A stretch of 64,000 nt of DNA from Adlercreutzia wanghongyangiae (lineage in GTDB: Bacteria; Actinomycetota; Coriobacteriia; Coriobacteriales; Eggerthellaceae). Below the pieces are notes generated by a model. It did no database searches, was not told where the DNA came from, and was given only the letters and a program-made list of their open reading frames with translations. This document shows positions 34,409 through 42,988 of this stretch, piece after piece. The stretch's first letter is position 1. Each line of letters opens with the position of its first letter. The position numbers and the translations under genes were made by a program. The stretch is from positions 1-64,000 of the forward strand of contig NZ_JAYMFF010000020.1 of the NCBI RefSeq assembly GCF_035989245.1, written 5' to 3'.

Positions 34409-34639
34409 CTAGGAAACCAACACGTGCTGCGCCTCATCCTTGCGCAGCGACAGTTCGAAACCGCGTACCGTTACCTCAATGGGATCGCCCAGCGGCGCCA
34501 CCTTGCGCACGAAAACGTCGGTGCCCTTGGTGATGCCCATATCCATGATACGGCGCTTCACCGCACCTTCACCCGTCAGACGACGCACCGTGGCGCTCTC
34601 GCCCACGGGAACATCGCGCAGGGTTTTCTCCTCGGCCAT
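34409..34639 (-). CDS. feoA: FeoA-like protein (second)
   Basis: 76 residues, SH3-like FeoA fold: KTLRDVPVGESATVRRLTGEGAVKRRIMDMGIT and GDPIEVTVRGFELSLRKDEA. FeoA partners FeoB in ferrous iron uptake. The ATG at 34639 is chosen from the GAAAGGA seven bases upstream; an ATG six bases earlier is possible. It is the middle gene of the feoA-feoA-feoB run. Confidence 0.92.
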   Translation of the reverse strand: MAEEKTLRDVPVGESATVRRLTGEGAVKRRIMDMGITKGTDVFVRKVAPLGDPIEVTVRGFELSLRKDEAQHVLVS

Positions 34640-34731
34640 GCTCATTCCTTTCCTTGTTCCTCTGAAACGGCGATGGAAATTGCCATGAGTTAACGCCCGG
34701 CATCCCAACGCCGGGCAACTTGTAGCTCCCT

Positions 34732-35013
34732 TTACGCGACGATTACCTTCGAGGCAATGGAGCGGTCGAGGGCCACGCTGGCGCCCTTGATCTGCACGAT
34801 GAAGTTACCCGCCTGCTCGGAAACAACGGTCAGTGACGCACCCTCGACGAATCCCAGATTCTCGAGATGGTGGTGCACCTCGCCCTTTCCGCGCACCCGC
34901 ATAACTTGAGCCGCATCTCCGCTGCGCAGAAACGTGAGCGGCATCGGCTGGCACGCTACTGCGCCCGCACTCGGCTGGCCCAGAACGCCTTCCACAACCA
35001 TCGCTTGACTCAT
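34732..35013 (-). CDS. feoA: FeoA-like protein (first)
   Basis: 93 residues: PMPLTFLRSGDAAQVMRVRGKGEVHHHLENLGFVEG then GNFIVQIKGASVALDRSIASKVIV, a FeoA SH3-like domain with a short N-terminal tail and a His triplet. The ATG at 35013 follows GGGAG; the frame extension upstream lies in the promoter. It is the first gene of the feo operon and sits directly behind the motif-rich promoter. Confidence 0.92.
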   Translation of the reverse strand: MSQAMVVEGVLGQPSAGAVACQPMPLTFLRSGDAAQVMRVRGKGEVHHHLENLGFVEGASLTVVSEQAGNFIVQIKGASVALDRSIASKVIVA

Positions 35014-35026
35014 AGTGACTCCCATC

Positions 35027-35094
35027 AATGTTAGCTGCATGCAACAATGTATTGTAGAGCAAAGTTAGCTTGTGTAAACCCCATAAAGTTAGCT
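35027..35094 (-). promoter_or_regulatory. feo promoter with three metal-regulator-like repeats
   Basis: On the minus strand TTTACA (35078-35073) and TACAAT (35056-35051) are spaced 16 bases. AAAGTTAGCT (plus-strand reading) occurs at 35061-35070, between the two boxes, and again at 35085-35094; AATGTTAGCT is at 35027-35036. Read on the minus strand these are AGCTAACTTT, resembling the GCTAAC half of DtxR/IdeR boxes. The rest of the gap up to 35315 shows nothing I can support. Confidence 0.65.
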
Positions 35095-35315
35095 TTTTCA
35101 TACTTTTTCACGAACAGCATGGCCGCCGCGCCATTTCGCCCCGCCGTACTTCCTCGAGCAAAGTCATTGGCGCCCCACAGTCACCGGAGCGCGTACGGGT
35201 TTGCCGCCACGGCCTCTTTCCTCCCCCTTGCCCATCGCTCGCCTCAACGATTGCGGTTTCGCGACGACCTCCGTGGTATTCTGGGCAAAGATCGTATTTC
35301 CAGAGAAGGAGACCC

Positions 35316-36890
35316 ATGTCGCAGCGCACCGATCGGGCCGCAGCGTTCGGCCAGAACCTCTACCTTGACACGCGCGGAGCCATCGACGCTCCCGTTCCCT
35401 TTACCGAGGCCGTGGTGGACGGCCTGGCCGCAGGCGGCGGCCTGTACGTTCCCCAAGAGCTGCCCTCGATGACCATCGAGGAGATCGTCGCCTTAGCCGA
35501 GCTGCCCTACGCCCAGCGCGCGGCCGCCATCTACAAGGCCTTCAACGTCGATCTTCCCGACGGGGTCATCGATGAGCTGATGGCCCGTGCCTACGGTGAC
35601 AACTTCGACGACGAGGCCGTCTGCCCCATTACGTCGCTGGACGAGAGCACCCATATTCTGGAGCTGTGGCACGGGCCCACGAGCGCTTTCAAGGACATGG
35701 CCCTGCAGTGCCTGCCCCACTTCTTCTCCGCAAGCGCCCAGCAGCTGCGCGATCAGGGCAAGCTCGGCCATGAGTTCATGATCCTCGTGGCCACCTCGGG
35801 CGACACCGGCAAGGCGGCCCTGGAGGGCTTCAAGGGAGTGGACGGCGTTTCCATCGGCGTGCTGTTCCCCGACGGCGGCGTAAGCGACATCCAGCGCAAG
35901 CAGATGGTCACCACCACCGGCGACAACGTGCAGGTATGGGCCGTGCGCGGCAACTTCGACGACTGCCAAACCGGCGTGAAGCGCACCTTCTCCGATGCGG
36001 ATTTCGCGAACGCGCTGCTCGACGAGCACGCCATCGCGCTGTCGAGCGCCAACTCCATCAACTGGGGTCGCCTGCTACCGCAGGTGGTGTACTACATCTC
36101 CAGCTATGCAGAGCTGGTCGCCGCAGGCAAGATCGCCGCAGGCGCCGAGATCGACGTCTGCGTGCCCACAGGCAACTTCGGCAACATCCTGGCTGCCTGG
36201 TACGCCAAGCAAATCGGCGTGCCCATCGGCATGCTGTTGTGCGCCAGCAACGACAACCGCGTGTTGACCGACTTCATCAACTCCGGCACCTACGACATCT
36301 CCGACCGCCCCTTTGTTCTCACGGCCTCTCCGTCCATGGACATCCTCGTGTCCTCGAACCTGGAGCGCCAGCTTTTCGAACTGACGGGCCGCGACGGCGA
36401 CGCCATTCGCCAGTGGATGACCGACCTGGCCGAAAAGCGCTGCTTCCGCGTGGACGCTGCCACCTTCGCGAAGGTGCGCGAGAACTTCAGCGCCGATTCC
36501 ATCGACAACGCCACTTGCCTGGCTACCATCAAGGCCGTGCTCGACGAGTACGATTACCTGATCGACCCCCATACCGCCGTCGCCTACGCCGCCGCCCAGA
36601 ACCTACGGGGCGAAAACCCCGTCCTCATTGCCTCCACGGCTCATTGGGCGAAATTCGGCGACAACGTGTACCGGGCCCTGCACGCCCTGGCACCGGCCGC
36701 GGCGTTGCCCGATGAAACCGCCCAGCTCACCGGCTGCCAGCTGAATGAGCGCATCGCCGAGGAAACCGACAAGCACGACATCCCGGCGGGGCTTGCCAAC
36801 CTCGATGCCATGGAGGTACGATTTACCGACACCATCGACGGCAACGTAGAGGCCATCGAAGCCGCGGCCCGGGCCTTTCTCGCCCGCTAA
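35316..36890 (+). CDS. thrC: Threonine synthase
   Basis: 524 residues, the long class of PLP-dependent threonine synthase that makes threonine from O-phosphohomoserine. PLP Lys126 lies in GPTSAFKDMALQ; ATSGDTGKAALEGF binds phosphate; PTGNFGNILAAWYAK binds PLP. The ATG at 35316 has GAAGGAG before it. An upstream frame extension crosses the feo promoter side and is not used. A small ModE-like gene follows 25 bases downstream. Confidence 0.96.
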   Translation: MSQRTDRAAAFGQNLYLDTRGAIDAPVPFTEAVVDGLAAGGGLYVPQELPSMTIEEIVALAELPYAQRAAAIYKAFNVDLPDGVIDELMARAYGDNFDDEAVCPITSLDESTHILELWHGPTSAFKDMALQCLPHFFSASAQQLRDQGKLGHEFMILVATSGDTGKAALEGFKGVDGVSIGVLFPDGGVSDIQRKQMVTTTGDNVQVWAVRGNFDDCQTGVKRTFSDADFANALLDEHAIALSSANSINWGRLLPQVVYYISSYAELVAAGKIAAGAEIDVCVPTGNFGNILAAWYAKQIGVPIGMLLCASNDNRVLTDFINSGTYDISDRPFVLTASPSMDILVSSNLERQLFELTGRDGDAIRQWMTDLAEKRCFRVDAATFAKVRENFSADSIDNATCLATIKAVLDEYDYLIDPHTAVAYAAAQNLRGENPVLIASTAHWAKFGDNVYRALHALAPAAALPDETAQLTGCQLNERIAEETDKHDIPAGLANLDAMEVRFTDTIDGNVEAIEAAARAFLAR

Positions 36891-36915
36891 ACCGCCTCGA
36901 AGAATCGGAGATCGC

Positions 36916-37260
36916 ATGGGTCAGCTTGAAACACTTGCAGCAGGAGTGCGCCTCACCATCACCAATCCAGCATCCGAAAGCACCTCGGCTTTCGGCCCGG
37001 GCGTCGCCAAGCTGTGCCTCGGCGTGCGCGACCATGGCTCTCTGAACGCGTCGGCGAAGACGATGCGCATGGCCTACAGCAAGGCATGGCGCATCATCAA
37101 GGACACGGAAAGTTCCCTGGGCGTGCAGCTGCTCCTGCGCGACGGGGCCCACGGCTCCACCCTCACTGAGGAAGGCAACCTCATCCTCGATGCCTACCTG
37201 GCCATCCAAGACCAGCTCTCCGCCGAGGGGCAGCGTCTTTTCAGCGAATACGTCAGCTAA
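36916..37260 (+). CDS. ModE-like winged-helix protein
   Basis: 114 residues, a stand-alone LysR/ModE-type DNA-binding domain: GPGVAKLCLGVRDHGSLNASAKTMRMAYSKAWRIIKDTE then LGVQLLLRDGAHGSTLTEEG. It lacks the MOP molybdate-binding domains of full ModE, so if it senses molybdate it must do so otherwise. It overlaps the convergent zinc-ribbon gene by four bases. It may regulate molybdenum uptake or enzymes, which the window contains, but no target site is identified. Confidence 0.82.
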   Translation: MGQLETLAAGVRLTITNPASESTSAFGPGVAKLCLGVRDHGSLNASAKTMRMAYSKAWRIIKDTESSLGVQLLLRDGAHGSTLTEEGNLILDAYLAIQDQLSAEGQRLFSEYVS

Positions 37261-37589
37261 ACCGCGCTCTCGCCCGGCAACCCATCTCCCGAGCCAGTCT
37301 CCCGCGAGGCTGGCTCGATTGTTATATGCAGCACCGTACCCGCCGGCAGCGCAGACGGCGCCTCCAAACGCACATCCCACCCTCCGAGGGACACAGCGCG
37401 CGCGGAGCGAGCCGCATCGCCCTGCACGCCCGCCCCTTCTCGACCGTCAAAGCGTGCATCCGATACGCAATCGGCCGTCGCGGCAGCCTCTCGCTCGGGA
37501 TCGCTGCCGAACCGGTACATACACTCGTAGCACACGTCCATGTCGGCAAACACCAGGGCCTTACACGTAGGGCAGCATTTCAGCTCCAT
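37257..37589 (-). CDS. Small zinc-ribbon protein, last gene of the Tad locus
   Basis: 110 residues. An N-terminal zinc ribbon has CCPTCK and CYECMYR. The C-terminal part (about 65-100, SLGGWDVRLEAPSALPAGTVLHITIEP) looks beta-rich. No signal peptide. The start lies inside the end of the DUF192 gene (10-base overlap), with AGAGGAGG as ribosome site. Function is unknown; its position suggests a cytoplasmic helper for the pilus locus. Confidence 0.72.
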   Translation of the reverse strand: MELKCCPTCKALVFADMDVCYECMYRFGSDPEREAAATADCVSDARFDGREGAGVQGDAARSARAVSLGGWDVRLEAPSALPAGTVLHITIEPASRETGSGDGLPGESAV

Positions 37590-37969
37590 GGAATCCTCCT
37601 CTTTCCTCGTCGCGGCCCCCTTTCCCGGGTACCGCGTTTTCCGCCACGCCGAGACGGCAGCTCGATGCTGTCGCCCTTTTCAAACCATGCCCCCGGCTGC
37701 GCGAAGCGCTCGATAACGGCGGCGGCCCGACGATGGCGCAGCCGCACGCCCGGCAGCACCAGCCGATACACCGCCACCACGCGGCCCTCTTCGGATACGA
37801 AGGCGATATCGAGCGGATGCCGCATGGTGAGGGTGTGCACGTCGCGACAATGCGGAAACACCATGACGGTGCGATCGGGCGCCCGCTGCGCCAAGCCGCG
37901 CAGCCTCATAAGAGCGCTCGCCGCCACAAGCCACGTGCCGCCGAACGGCGCGCCGCCCCCGTCGATCAC
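37580..37969 (-). CDS. DUF192-family protein
   Basis: 129 residues from a GTG at 37969 that overlaps the upstream stop (GTGA). The DUF192 core is visible: TVMVFPHCRDVHTLTMRHPLDIAFVSEEGRVV then VLPGVRLRHRRAAAVIE and GAWFEKGD. The family has no settled biochemical role. It has no obvious signal peptide here. It is translationally coupled to the gene before and after it, in the 3' part of the Tad pilus operon. Confidence 0.75.
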   Translation of the reverse strand: MIDGGGAPFGGTWLVAASALMRLRGLAQRAPDRTVMVFPHCRDVHTLTMRHPLDIAFVSEEGRVVAVYRLVLPGVRLRHRRAAAVIERFAQPGAWFEKGDSIELPSRRGGKRGTRERGPRRGKRRIPWS

Positions 37970-38487
37970 GCAATAGGCGCCTGCACGACGACGCACGTCC
38001 GCTCGCCGACACCCGTACCGCTGAGCAAGAGCCACGATAGCCGCCCTCCTTCCTTTACCGCCGTAAACGCTCCCGCCACTCCGCTCTCCACCACCGTCCA
38101 GCCGCCCGCCTCCAGCTGGCACCGGCCCCATGCCAACGCCTCATCCACCGATCCAGCGAAGGAAAACCCCATCACCGTCCAGTTTTCGTTGGCTCGCACG
38201 TCCTCGAAACCTTCCAGGGAAAACACCTCGTCCGAGAACCAGGGCGGAGCCTCCGCGAGCACCGTTCCCTCGCCGGGGACAGGCAGCGGGACGGCCGCTT
38301 CTTGGCCCTCGGAGCTCCGGCACACCTGTTCCCAAGCCGATTCCGCAACCGATACGCCCGAAAACGAGGCAGCGGCATATTCCCGCCCTGCCAAGGCGGA
38401 CTCCACCGGCCGCCACGCCGCCAAAACAGCCAGGGCGATCCCGATCAGGGCCAGAGCACGGAGCGAACGCCTCCTTGCCACCTCCAT
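37966..38487 (-). CDS. Exported or membrane-anchored protein of unknown function in the Tad locus
   Basis: 173 residues. A basic N-terminus (MEVARRRSLRALA) and hydrophobic segment (LIGIALAVLAAWRPV) form a signal peptide or anchor. The rest is soluble with no motif I recognise. The ATG at 38487 follows GAGAGGAG. It is 11 bases downstream of the TadE-like gene and overlaps the DUF192 gene, so it belongs to the operon and may be a pilus-associated factor. Confidence 0.7.
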   Translation of the reverse strand: MEVARRRSLRALALIGIALAVLAAWRPVESALAGREYAAASFSGVSVAESAWEQVCRSSEGQEAAVPLPVPGEGTVLAEAPPWFSDEVFSLEGFEDVRANENWTVMGFSFAGSVDEALAWGRCQLEAGGWTVVESGVAGAFTAVKEGGRLSWLLLSGTGVGERTCVVVQAPIA

Positions 38488-38498
38488 GGATACTCCTC

Positions 38499-38954
38499 TC
38501 AGAACAATATGCCCGGTTTGTAGGCATCCACCACCAGCTCCACCTCATGCACCAACGGGGGAAGGGACACGCCGAGCACCTGGCTGCGCAAGCCGAGCCC
38601 GAACAGCGTGGGGGCGTACTCCAGGCGCGCCGTGTAGCGCATAAGGCCCAAATCGCCCCCTTCCACCCGCACGTCCACCGTCGCCGACGTCCCGGCCATG
38701 GCATCGGCAAGCGCCGCCTCCACGGCCTCCGCTACTGCCGCAGCATCCTCGCCAGCATTCGGCGCGGCGCCCAGCGCGCAGATGGTCTGGCGCGCCACCC
38801 GGTCGAACGAGGCGCACGTACCGAAAAACGTCAGGGCGTTCACGGCGATAACGGCCACGATGATGATCACCGGCACCGCTACCGCCAGCTCAACGGTGGC
38901 CTGCCCCGCCTCGCCCCGTCGCCGATCGCGCCACCCGAACGCTCCTACTCCCAC
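38499..38954 (-). CDS. TadE/TadF-like pseudopilin
   Basis: 151 residues from a GTG at 38954. The prepilin-type signal GQATVELAVAVPVIIIVAVIAVNALTF is at residues about 17-43, with the conserved Glu five residues after the Gly. The rest is extracellular. It is expected to be processed by a prepilin peptidase and act as a minor pilin. The start overlaps the end of the long TadG-like gene by 10 bases. The weak ribosome site makes the exact start less sure. Confidence 0.82.
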   Translation of the reverse strand: MGVGAFGWRDRRRGEAGQATVELAVAVPVIIIVAVIAVNALTFFGTCASFDRVARQTICALGAAPNAGEDAAAVAEAVEAALADAMAGTSATVDVRVEGGDLGLMRYTARLEYAPTLFGLGLRSQVLGVSLPPLVHEVELVVDAYKPGILF

Positions 38955-41038
38955 GGCCTCTCACCCCCAAACCAGCCGGATGCCGACCGCACCGCATCGC
39001 AAGCCCGTTCCACCAAGCCCCGCGCGGCCTCCTCGATAGGCGGCGGAAGCGTCAGCGTTAGGGGCACCGACAAGCCGCCGGGCAGCTCGATCACGGCGAT
39101 CTGCACCTCCATTCCCGCCAATTGGTCGAAAGCCTCCCGCTCGATGCGATTGGCCAAGGCGGCAAACGGCTCGGTCGTCGTTAAAGTTGCGGCAAGGGCG
39201 TCCTCCCGCAGCGTGAGATAGCGCACCGACCACGAGCCTCCGTCGGCCGCAGCCACGTCGGCCGAACCCGCCAAGACGGGCTTCAGCGGAGCGGTCTCGG
39301 CCGGCTGCAGCCCCGCCGCACCCAGCGTCGACCTGAGAGCATCGGCGGCCCAGGGCCCCAAACCGGCGGCTCCTGCCAGGGGAAGCGTGCCCAGGGCCTC
39401 CTCAACGGCACCGACCAGCGCCTCCTGGCCCGTGGCGTAGGCCTGCAGCAGCCCCGACCAGCAATCGAGCACCATGCGCGCCGCCCCCACGGCCGCCGAG
39501 CCGTCGGCATTCAGGCCGTCCAGCACATCGCCGATAACCGATGCCCCCTCCGTCTCGTCGGCCACCAACGTCGCCGCCCCGATGGCAGCTCGCGTACCCA
39601 GTGCGCGCGAGCTCTGCACGAACGCGCTCTCGAAGGGATCGTCCGCAGGAGCCCCCGTGGCAACCACCAAGGCGATGCAGCCGTCGCTGCCCGGCGGCCG
39701 CGCCTGAATGCGGAAGCTCCCCACCTCCTCCAAAGCAGCGGCCATTTTGTCGAGCAGCCCCTGGGCCTTCCCCTTGACCAGCCGGTTCAAGGGCTCGGCC
39801 TCCTGCACGGCACGGCGGTAGTCCTGGGCTGCCTGGGCCACAGCGGCGTAGTGGTACTCGAACCCGTTTTCGATGGACGTCGACGCCGCAGCCACATTGC
39901 CCAAGGAAGACGGGGTGAAGTGGCACGAGGGACACTCCGCGAAACCGCCCGCCTCCAACGTTTGAACCGAGGCGTAGGAGTCCGTCAGGCCCAGCCCCGG
40001 ACACCCCTCCCACGCGTGCATCACCGGCACATCGCCCTCCGCGTCCACCGGATAGGCGGGATCGGTGTACAGGGACGTTCCCCGCATCTGGTCGATATTG
40101 CGCGGCAGCACGGGAAACGTCACCGCCTCCGACGCATCGGGCGGAACGGCGCAGGCTTCGCGCAATTCGCGCACGGCATAGCGGTAGAAGTTGCGCCGCA
40201 AAGCCGAGCGCGCCTTCTCCTCAACCGAGTCGCTCTCGGGCCGCTCGCGCAGCAGGCGCTGGGCATAGTAGGCGCGCGCCCGATTCAGGGCAACGGAGAA
40301 CGTCCAGGTGTCCGCCGAGGCGTACAACGGGTTGTCGGCGCCGGCCAGGGAGGTCAAATGGGCCGCCCGCTCGTACATGCAATACGAGGGCTGATCGCCG
40401 CAATCTCGGCGAAAACCGCGCTCCTTGGCCTCGTCCGCTGCCTGGGCGGCCTCTTCAGCCTTGGCAGCGGCTTCCGCCAGCTCGTCCTGCTCGCTTTCCA
40501 CCGCCTCGGCCAACTCGGTCTCGGCGGAGCTCGCCCCCACCGCAATAGGCTCTCCCTGCCCGGGCAGCAGCACCGCCATGGCCGCCATGGCCCCCGCCCG
40601 ATCCTCGCCATTGGCCTGGGCAACCGCAGCCGCATTCGCCGCCGCCAGAAACGGCAGGGCCTGCTGAAGGCGATCGAGTGTTGCCGCTGCGCTCTCGGCG
40701 AAGTCGTCCCGCGCCTGCAGCACCTTCTGACCTGCCGAGATCAATTGCGCCCCCAGCTCGGACGTCGGCGGTACGCACAGGCCCACCACCCCCAAGCCGT
40801 AGGAGGCAATACCGAGCAACGTCATCGAAAGCACCGCGCCATCGGTTGCGCGCACTGCCACCATGAACTCCCCCACTTGGCTTTCGGCGGCCAAGGCAGC
40901 GGCATCGGCTACGTCCTGCACATCGGCAGCCAAGGCGTTGATGCGGTACACCTGAGCTGCCGAGAACAGCAACGACAGCGACACCAGCAGCGCCACGGCC
41001 ATGCCGGCGGTGGTGAAGCCGTCCTCGTCGCGCATCAT
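38945..41038 (-). CDS. Large TadG-like pilus assembly protein
   Basis: 697 residues. The N-terminus DEDGFTTAGMAVALLVSLSLLFSAAQVYRINALAADVQDVADAAALAAE is the typical TadG/Flp-associated anchor followed by a conserved Asp/Ala helix. The remainder is a long Ala/Glu-rich extracellular region with few cysteines (e.g. CPSCH). It is far longer than TadE-type pilins, so it may be a tip or scaffold protein. The ATG at 41038 follows GAGGGGA; the upstream frame extension runs inside the previous gene. It overlaps the next gene. Confidence 0.82.
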   Translation of the reverse strand: MMRDEDGFTTAGMAVALLVSLSLLFSAAQVYRINALAADVQDVADAAALAAESQVGEFMVAVRATDGAVLSMTLLGIASYGLGVVGLCVPPTSELGAQLISAGQKVLQARDDFAESAAATLDRLQQALPFLAAANAAAVAQANGEDRAGAMAAMAVLLPGQGEPIAVGASSAETELAEAVESEQDELAEAAAKAEEAAQAADEAKERGFRRDCGDQPSYCMYERAAHLTSLAGADNPLYASADTWTFSVALNRARAYYAQRLLRERPESDSVEEKARSALRRNFYRYAVRELREACAVPPDASEAVTFPVLPRNIDQMRGTSLYTDPAYPVDAEGDVPVMHAWEGCPGLGLTDSYASVQTLEAGGFAECPSCHFTPSSLGNVAAASTSIENGFEYHYAAVAQAAQDYRRAVQEAEPLNRLVKGKAQGLLDKMAAALEEVGSFRIQARPPGSDGCIALVVATGAPADDPFESAFVQSSRALGTRAAIGAATLVADETEGASVIGDVLDGLNADGSAAVGAARMVLDCWSGLLQAYATGQEALVGAVEEALGTLPLAGAAGLGPWAADALRSTLGAAGLQPAETAPLKPVLAGSADVAAADGGSWSVRYLTLREDALAATLTTTEPFAALANRIEREAFDQLAGMEVQIAVIELPGGLSVPLTLTLPPPIEEAARGLVERACDAVRSASGWFGGERPWE

Positions 41039-41042
41039 GCGC

Positions 41043-41555
41043 TCAATCCCCCTCACACCATTCACCCACTTTCTCACCCGGACGCACGCCGCCCAGCGAC
41101 TCCTGGGCCCACATCGCCCGCGTCGGCGCGGAAACCTGCACCTCCACCTCGATATTGCCGCGTTCATTCACCAAGCCTAGCAGCGTCGCCCCCACATCCA
41201 ACAGAGGCAATGGCCGCACCTCGGTGCGCACCGTCACCTGGGACCGATCGGCCGCCGCCCCTCCCTCACATCGAACCTCCCACGTGCAGCCGGTGCTGTG
41301 CACGTGGAAGTTGTCCTGCTGGGGCACCGCGCCCAATCGCCGTTCGACGAAGGCAACGCAGGCCTCCTCGCCGCCATCGCCTGTGGCCAGAAGCCGACAG
41401 CCCTCGGCCGCAGCTGCCTGCATCACCATGCGGTCGTACAGGATGATGCCCGGCTGCACCAGCAGCAGCACTAGCAGGAACAGCACCGGCAACGCAAATG
41501 CCGCCTCCACCGTCGTTTGCCCGGCGTCGCCCCGGATGCGGCGCACCCACCCCAT
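41043..41555 (-). CDS. TadE-like minor pilin
   Basis: 170 residues. GDAGQTTVEAAFALPVLFLLVLLLVQPGIILYDRMVMQ is a prepilin signal and membrane helix (residues about 9-45); two later cysteines (CTWEVRC) may form a disulfide. The ATG at 41555 is chosen because AGGAGG lies eight bases before it. The stop lies four bases before the next start, so translation is coupled. Confidence 0.88.
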   Translation of the reverse strand: MGWVRRIRGDAGQTTVEAAFALPVLFLLVLLLVQPGIILYDRMVMQAAAAEGCRLLATGDGGEEACVAFVERRLGAVPQQDNFHVHSTGCTWEVRCEGGAAADRSQVTVRTEVRPLPLLDVGATLLGLVNERGNIEVEVQVSAPTRAMWAQESLGGVRPGEKVGEWCEGD

Positions 41556-41567
41556 GAAACACACCTC

Positions 41568-41792
41568 CTAGTAGCTGAACAGATCGGCCACCCACCCCAC
41601 GGCCCCTTGGATATGATGGGAGGCCGCCATAAGGGCATGATCGACGAACAGACCCGACGACAAAGCGCGCCACAAGGCCGCACCGGCCACCACCACGCAG
41701 ATGAAAGCAGCTGTGACCAGCGCGTACTCCACAGTACCCTGGCCGCGTTCATCCCCTAGAGCCCGTTGATGCCATTGGCGATAGCGTCCCAC
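41568..41792 (-). CDS. Small TadE/Flp-type pilin overlapping flp
   Basis: About 74 residues from a GTG at 41792. The frame carries GQGTVEYALVTAAFICVVVAGAALW, a prepilin signal and helix, and ends GAVGWVADLFSY. It is in a different frame from flp and overlaps its 3' end by 37 bases. The start is uncertain: AGGAG is only two bases before this GTG and no ATG is available. A very long open frame upstream is a shadow of tadB and tadC. The prepilin signal makes the gene itself convincing. Confidence 0.65.
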   Translation of the reverse strand: MGRYRQWHQRALGDERGQGTVEYALVTAAFICVVVAGAALWRALSSGLFVDHALMAASHHIQGAVGWVADLFSY

Positions 41793-41998
41793 AACTCCTG
41801 CAACTTGGGACGAAACAGCGTGATGGCGATAATGGCGATAACCACGAGCACCCCGACCAAAATGGCGTACTCGGTAGTGCCCTGTCCTCGCGCGCAGCTC
41901 GCTTTCACCCGCATGCGCGCCCACAGCGCCTGCAAAGCCGCCAAGCCAGCGCCGCGCGCCCGGCACAGCACCTCCCGCACCTTGTTCAGCGTTCCCAT
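41756..41998 (-). CDS. flp: Flp-type major pilin
   Basis: 80 residues. A 35-residue leader precedes GQGTTEYAILVGVLVVIAIIAITLF, the Flp prepilin processing site and helix, with Glu at +5. The leader is longer than usual for Flp. The ATG at 41998 follows GAAAGGAGAAAGG. It should be the main subunit of the Tad pilus. It sits between the inner-membrane platform genes and the minor-pilin genes. Confidence 0.9.
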   Translation of the reverse strand: MGTLNKVREVLCRARGAGLAALQALWARMRVKASCARGQGTTEYAILVGVLVVIAIIAITLFRPKLQELWDAIANGINGL

Positions 41999-42028
41999 AA
42001 CCTTTCTCCTTTCCCTTGCAACGTTCCA

Positions 42029-42982
42029 TCAGAAACCTCCGGCCAATTCCAACAGCACCGGACCGAGCACCAATATCAGCATGGCGGGCAAAATGAGCAC
42101 GCCAGTGGGGACCATCATCTTCACCGGCGCCTTCGCTACCTGCTCCTGCTTTCGCGCCCGATAGGCGCTGCGCGCCTCGCGAGCCGCATCTTCCAGGTTG
42201 TCGGCCAACGTCGACCCGAAGCGCAGCGAGCGCACGACGTTTTCCACCACGCGCGCCAGCAGCGGCGAGTCGTAGGACGTCGCCACCTGTCGTAGGGCCT
42301 GATCGCGCGATGCCAGACCGCAGGACCACTGCCGATGGGCCGCCCGAAACGACGAGGCCAGCAGCGTCTGGAAATGCTCGGTGTACAGGTGCAAGCTGCG
42401 GTCGAACGATAGCCCGCTGCGCATACCCAGGGCCACCACGTCCAGCAACTCGGACAAATCGCGTTCCATCGCCTCGGCCCGCCGGCGGCAGCGCCGGCCC
42501 ACCGCCCAGGGAAGCGCGCGCCACCCTGCCACCGTCCCCAGAATTCCCAGACACAAGCCGAGCTCCGGCGATGCGATCAGGCCCACAGCTCCACCAGCCA
42601 AGGCTACGGCAAACGTCAGGCGCACCCGCGCCTCGCCCCACCCCGCCGCGCCCAGCTGCCCGTCGAGTCCCGCGCGGGCAATCCGGTCTTCCGGAAGCAC
42701 GTGCCGCAGCGACCGGGGCGCCAGAAAACGGAAGCGGGGGCTGGTCGCCCGCTGGTCCACCAGCAGAGCATAGGCGATGATCCTGCCGTCCAGAGACGAG
42801 TCGTCCCGCATCGACAAGCGGTGGGAGAGAAGCCACGCCGCATCGGCATCGGAAGAGCGCAGGACATCGCGATAGCGCGCTCGCTGCCGCAGCCCCTGCC
42901 ACCACCGCGCCGCAGCCCATCCGATGCCCGCCGCACCCAGCAGGGCGCCCCCGAACAGCAGCGGCTGCACGATCGGTTCCAC
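42029..42982 (-). CDS. tadC: Tad platform protein TadC
   Basis: 317 residues from a GTG at 42982. Type II secretion F-domain: ERDLSELLDVVALGMRSGLSFDRSL and SRDQALRQVATSYDSPLLARVVENVVRS. Membrane helices are near 8-27, 125-160 and at the C-terminus (MMVPTGVLILPAMLILVLGPVLLEL). With TadB it forms the inner-membrane platform on which the TadA ATPase acts. It starts six bases after tadB. Confidence 0.9.
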   Translation of the reverse strand: MEPIVQPLLFGGALLGAAGIGWAAARWWQGLRQRARYRDVLRSSDADAAWLLSHRLSMRDDSSLDGRIIAYALLVDQRATSPRFRFLAPRSLRHVLPEDRIARAGLDGQLGAAGWGEARVRLTFAVALAGGAVGLIASPELGLCLGILGTVAGWRALPWAVGRRCRRRAEAMERDLSELLDVVALGMRSGLSFDRSLHLYTEHFQTLLASSFRAAHRQWSCGLASRDQALRQVATSYDSPLLARVVENVVRSLRFGSTLADNLEDAAREARSAYRARKQEQVAKAPVKMMVPTGVLILPAMLILVLGPVLLELAGGF

Positions 42983-42988
42983 CGCAGA

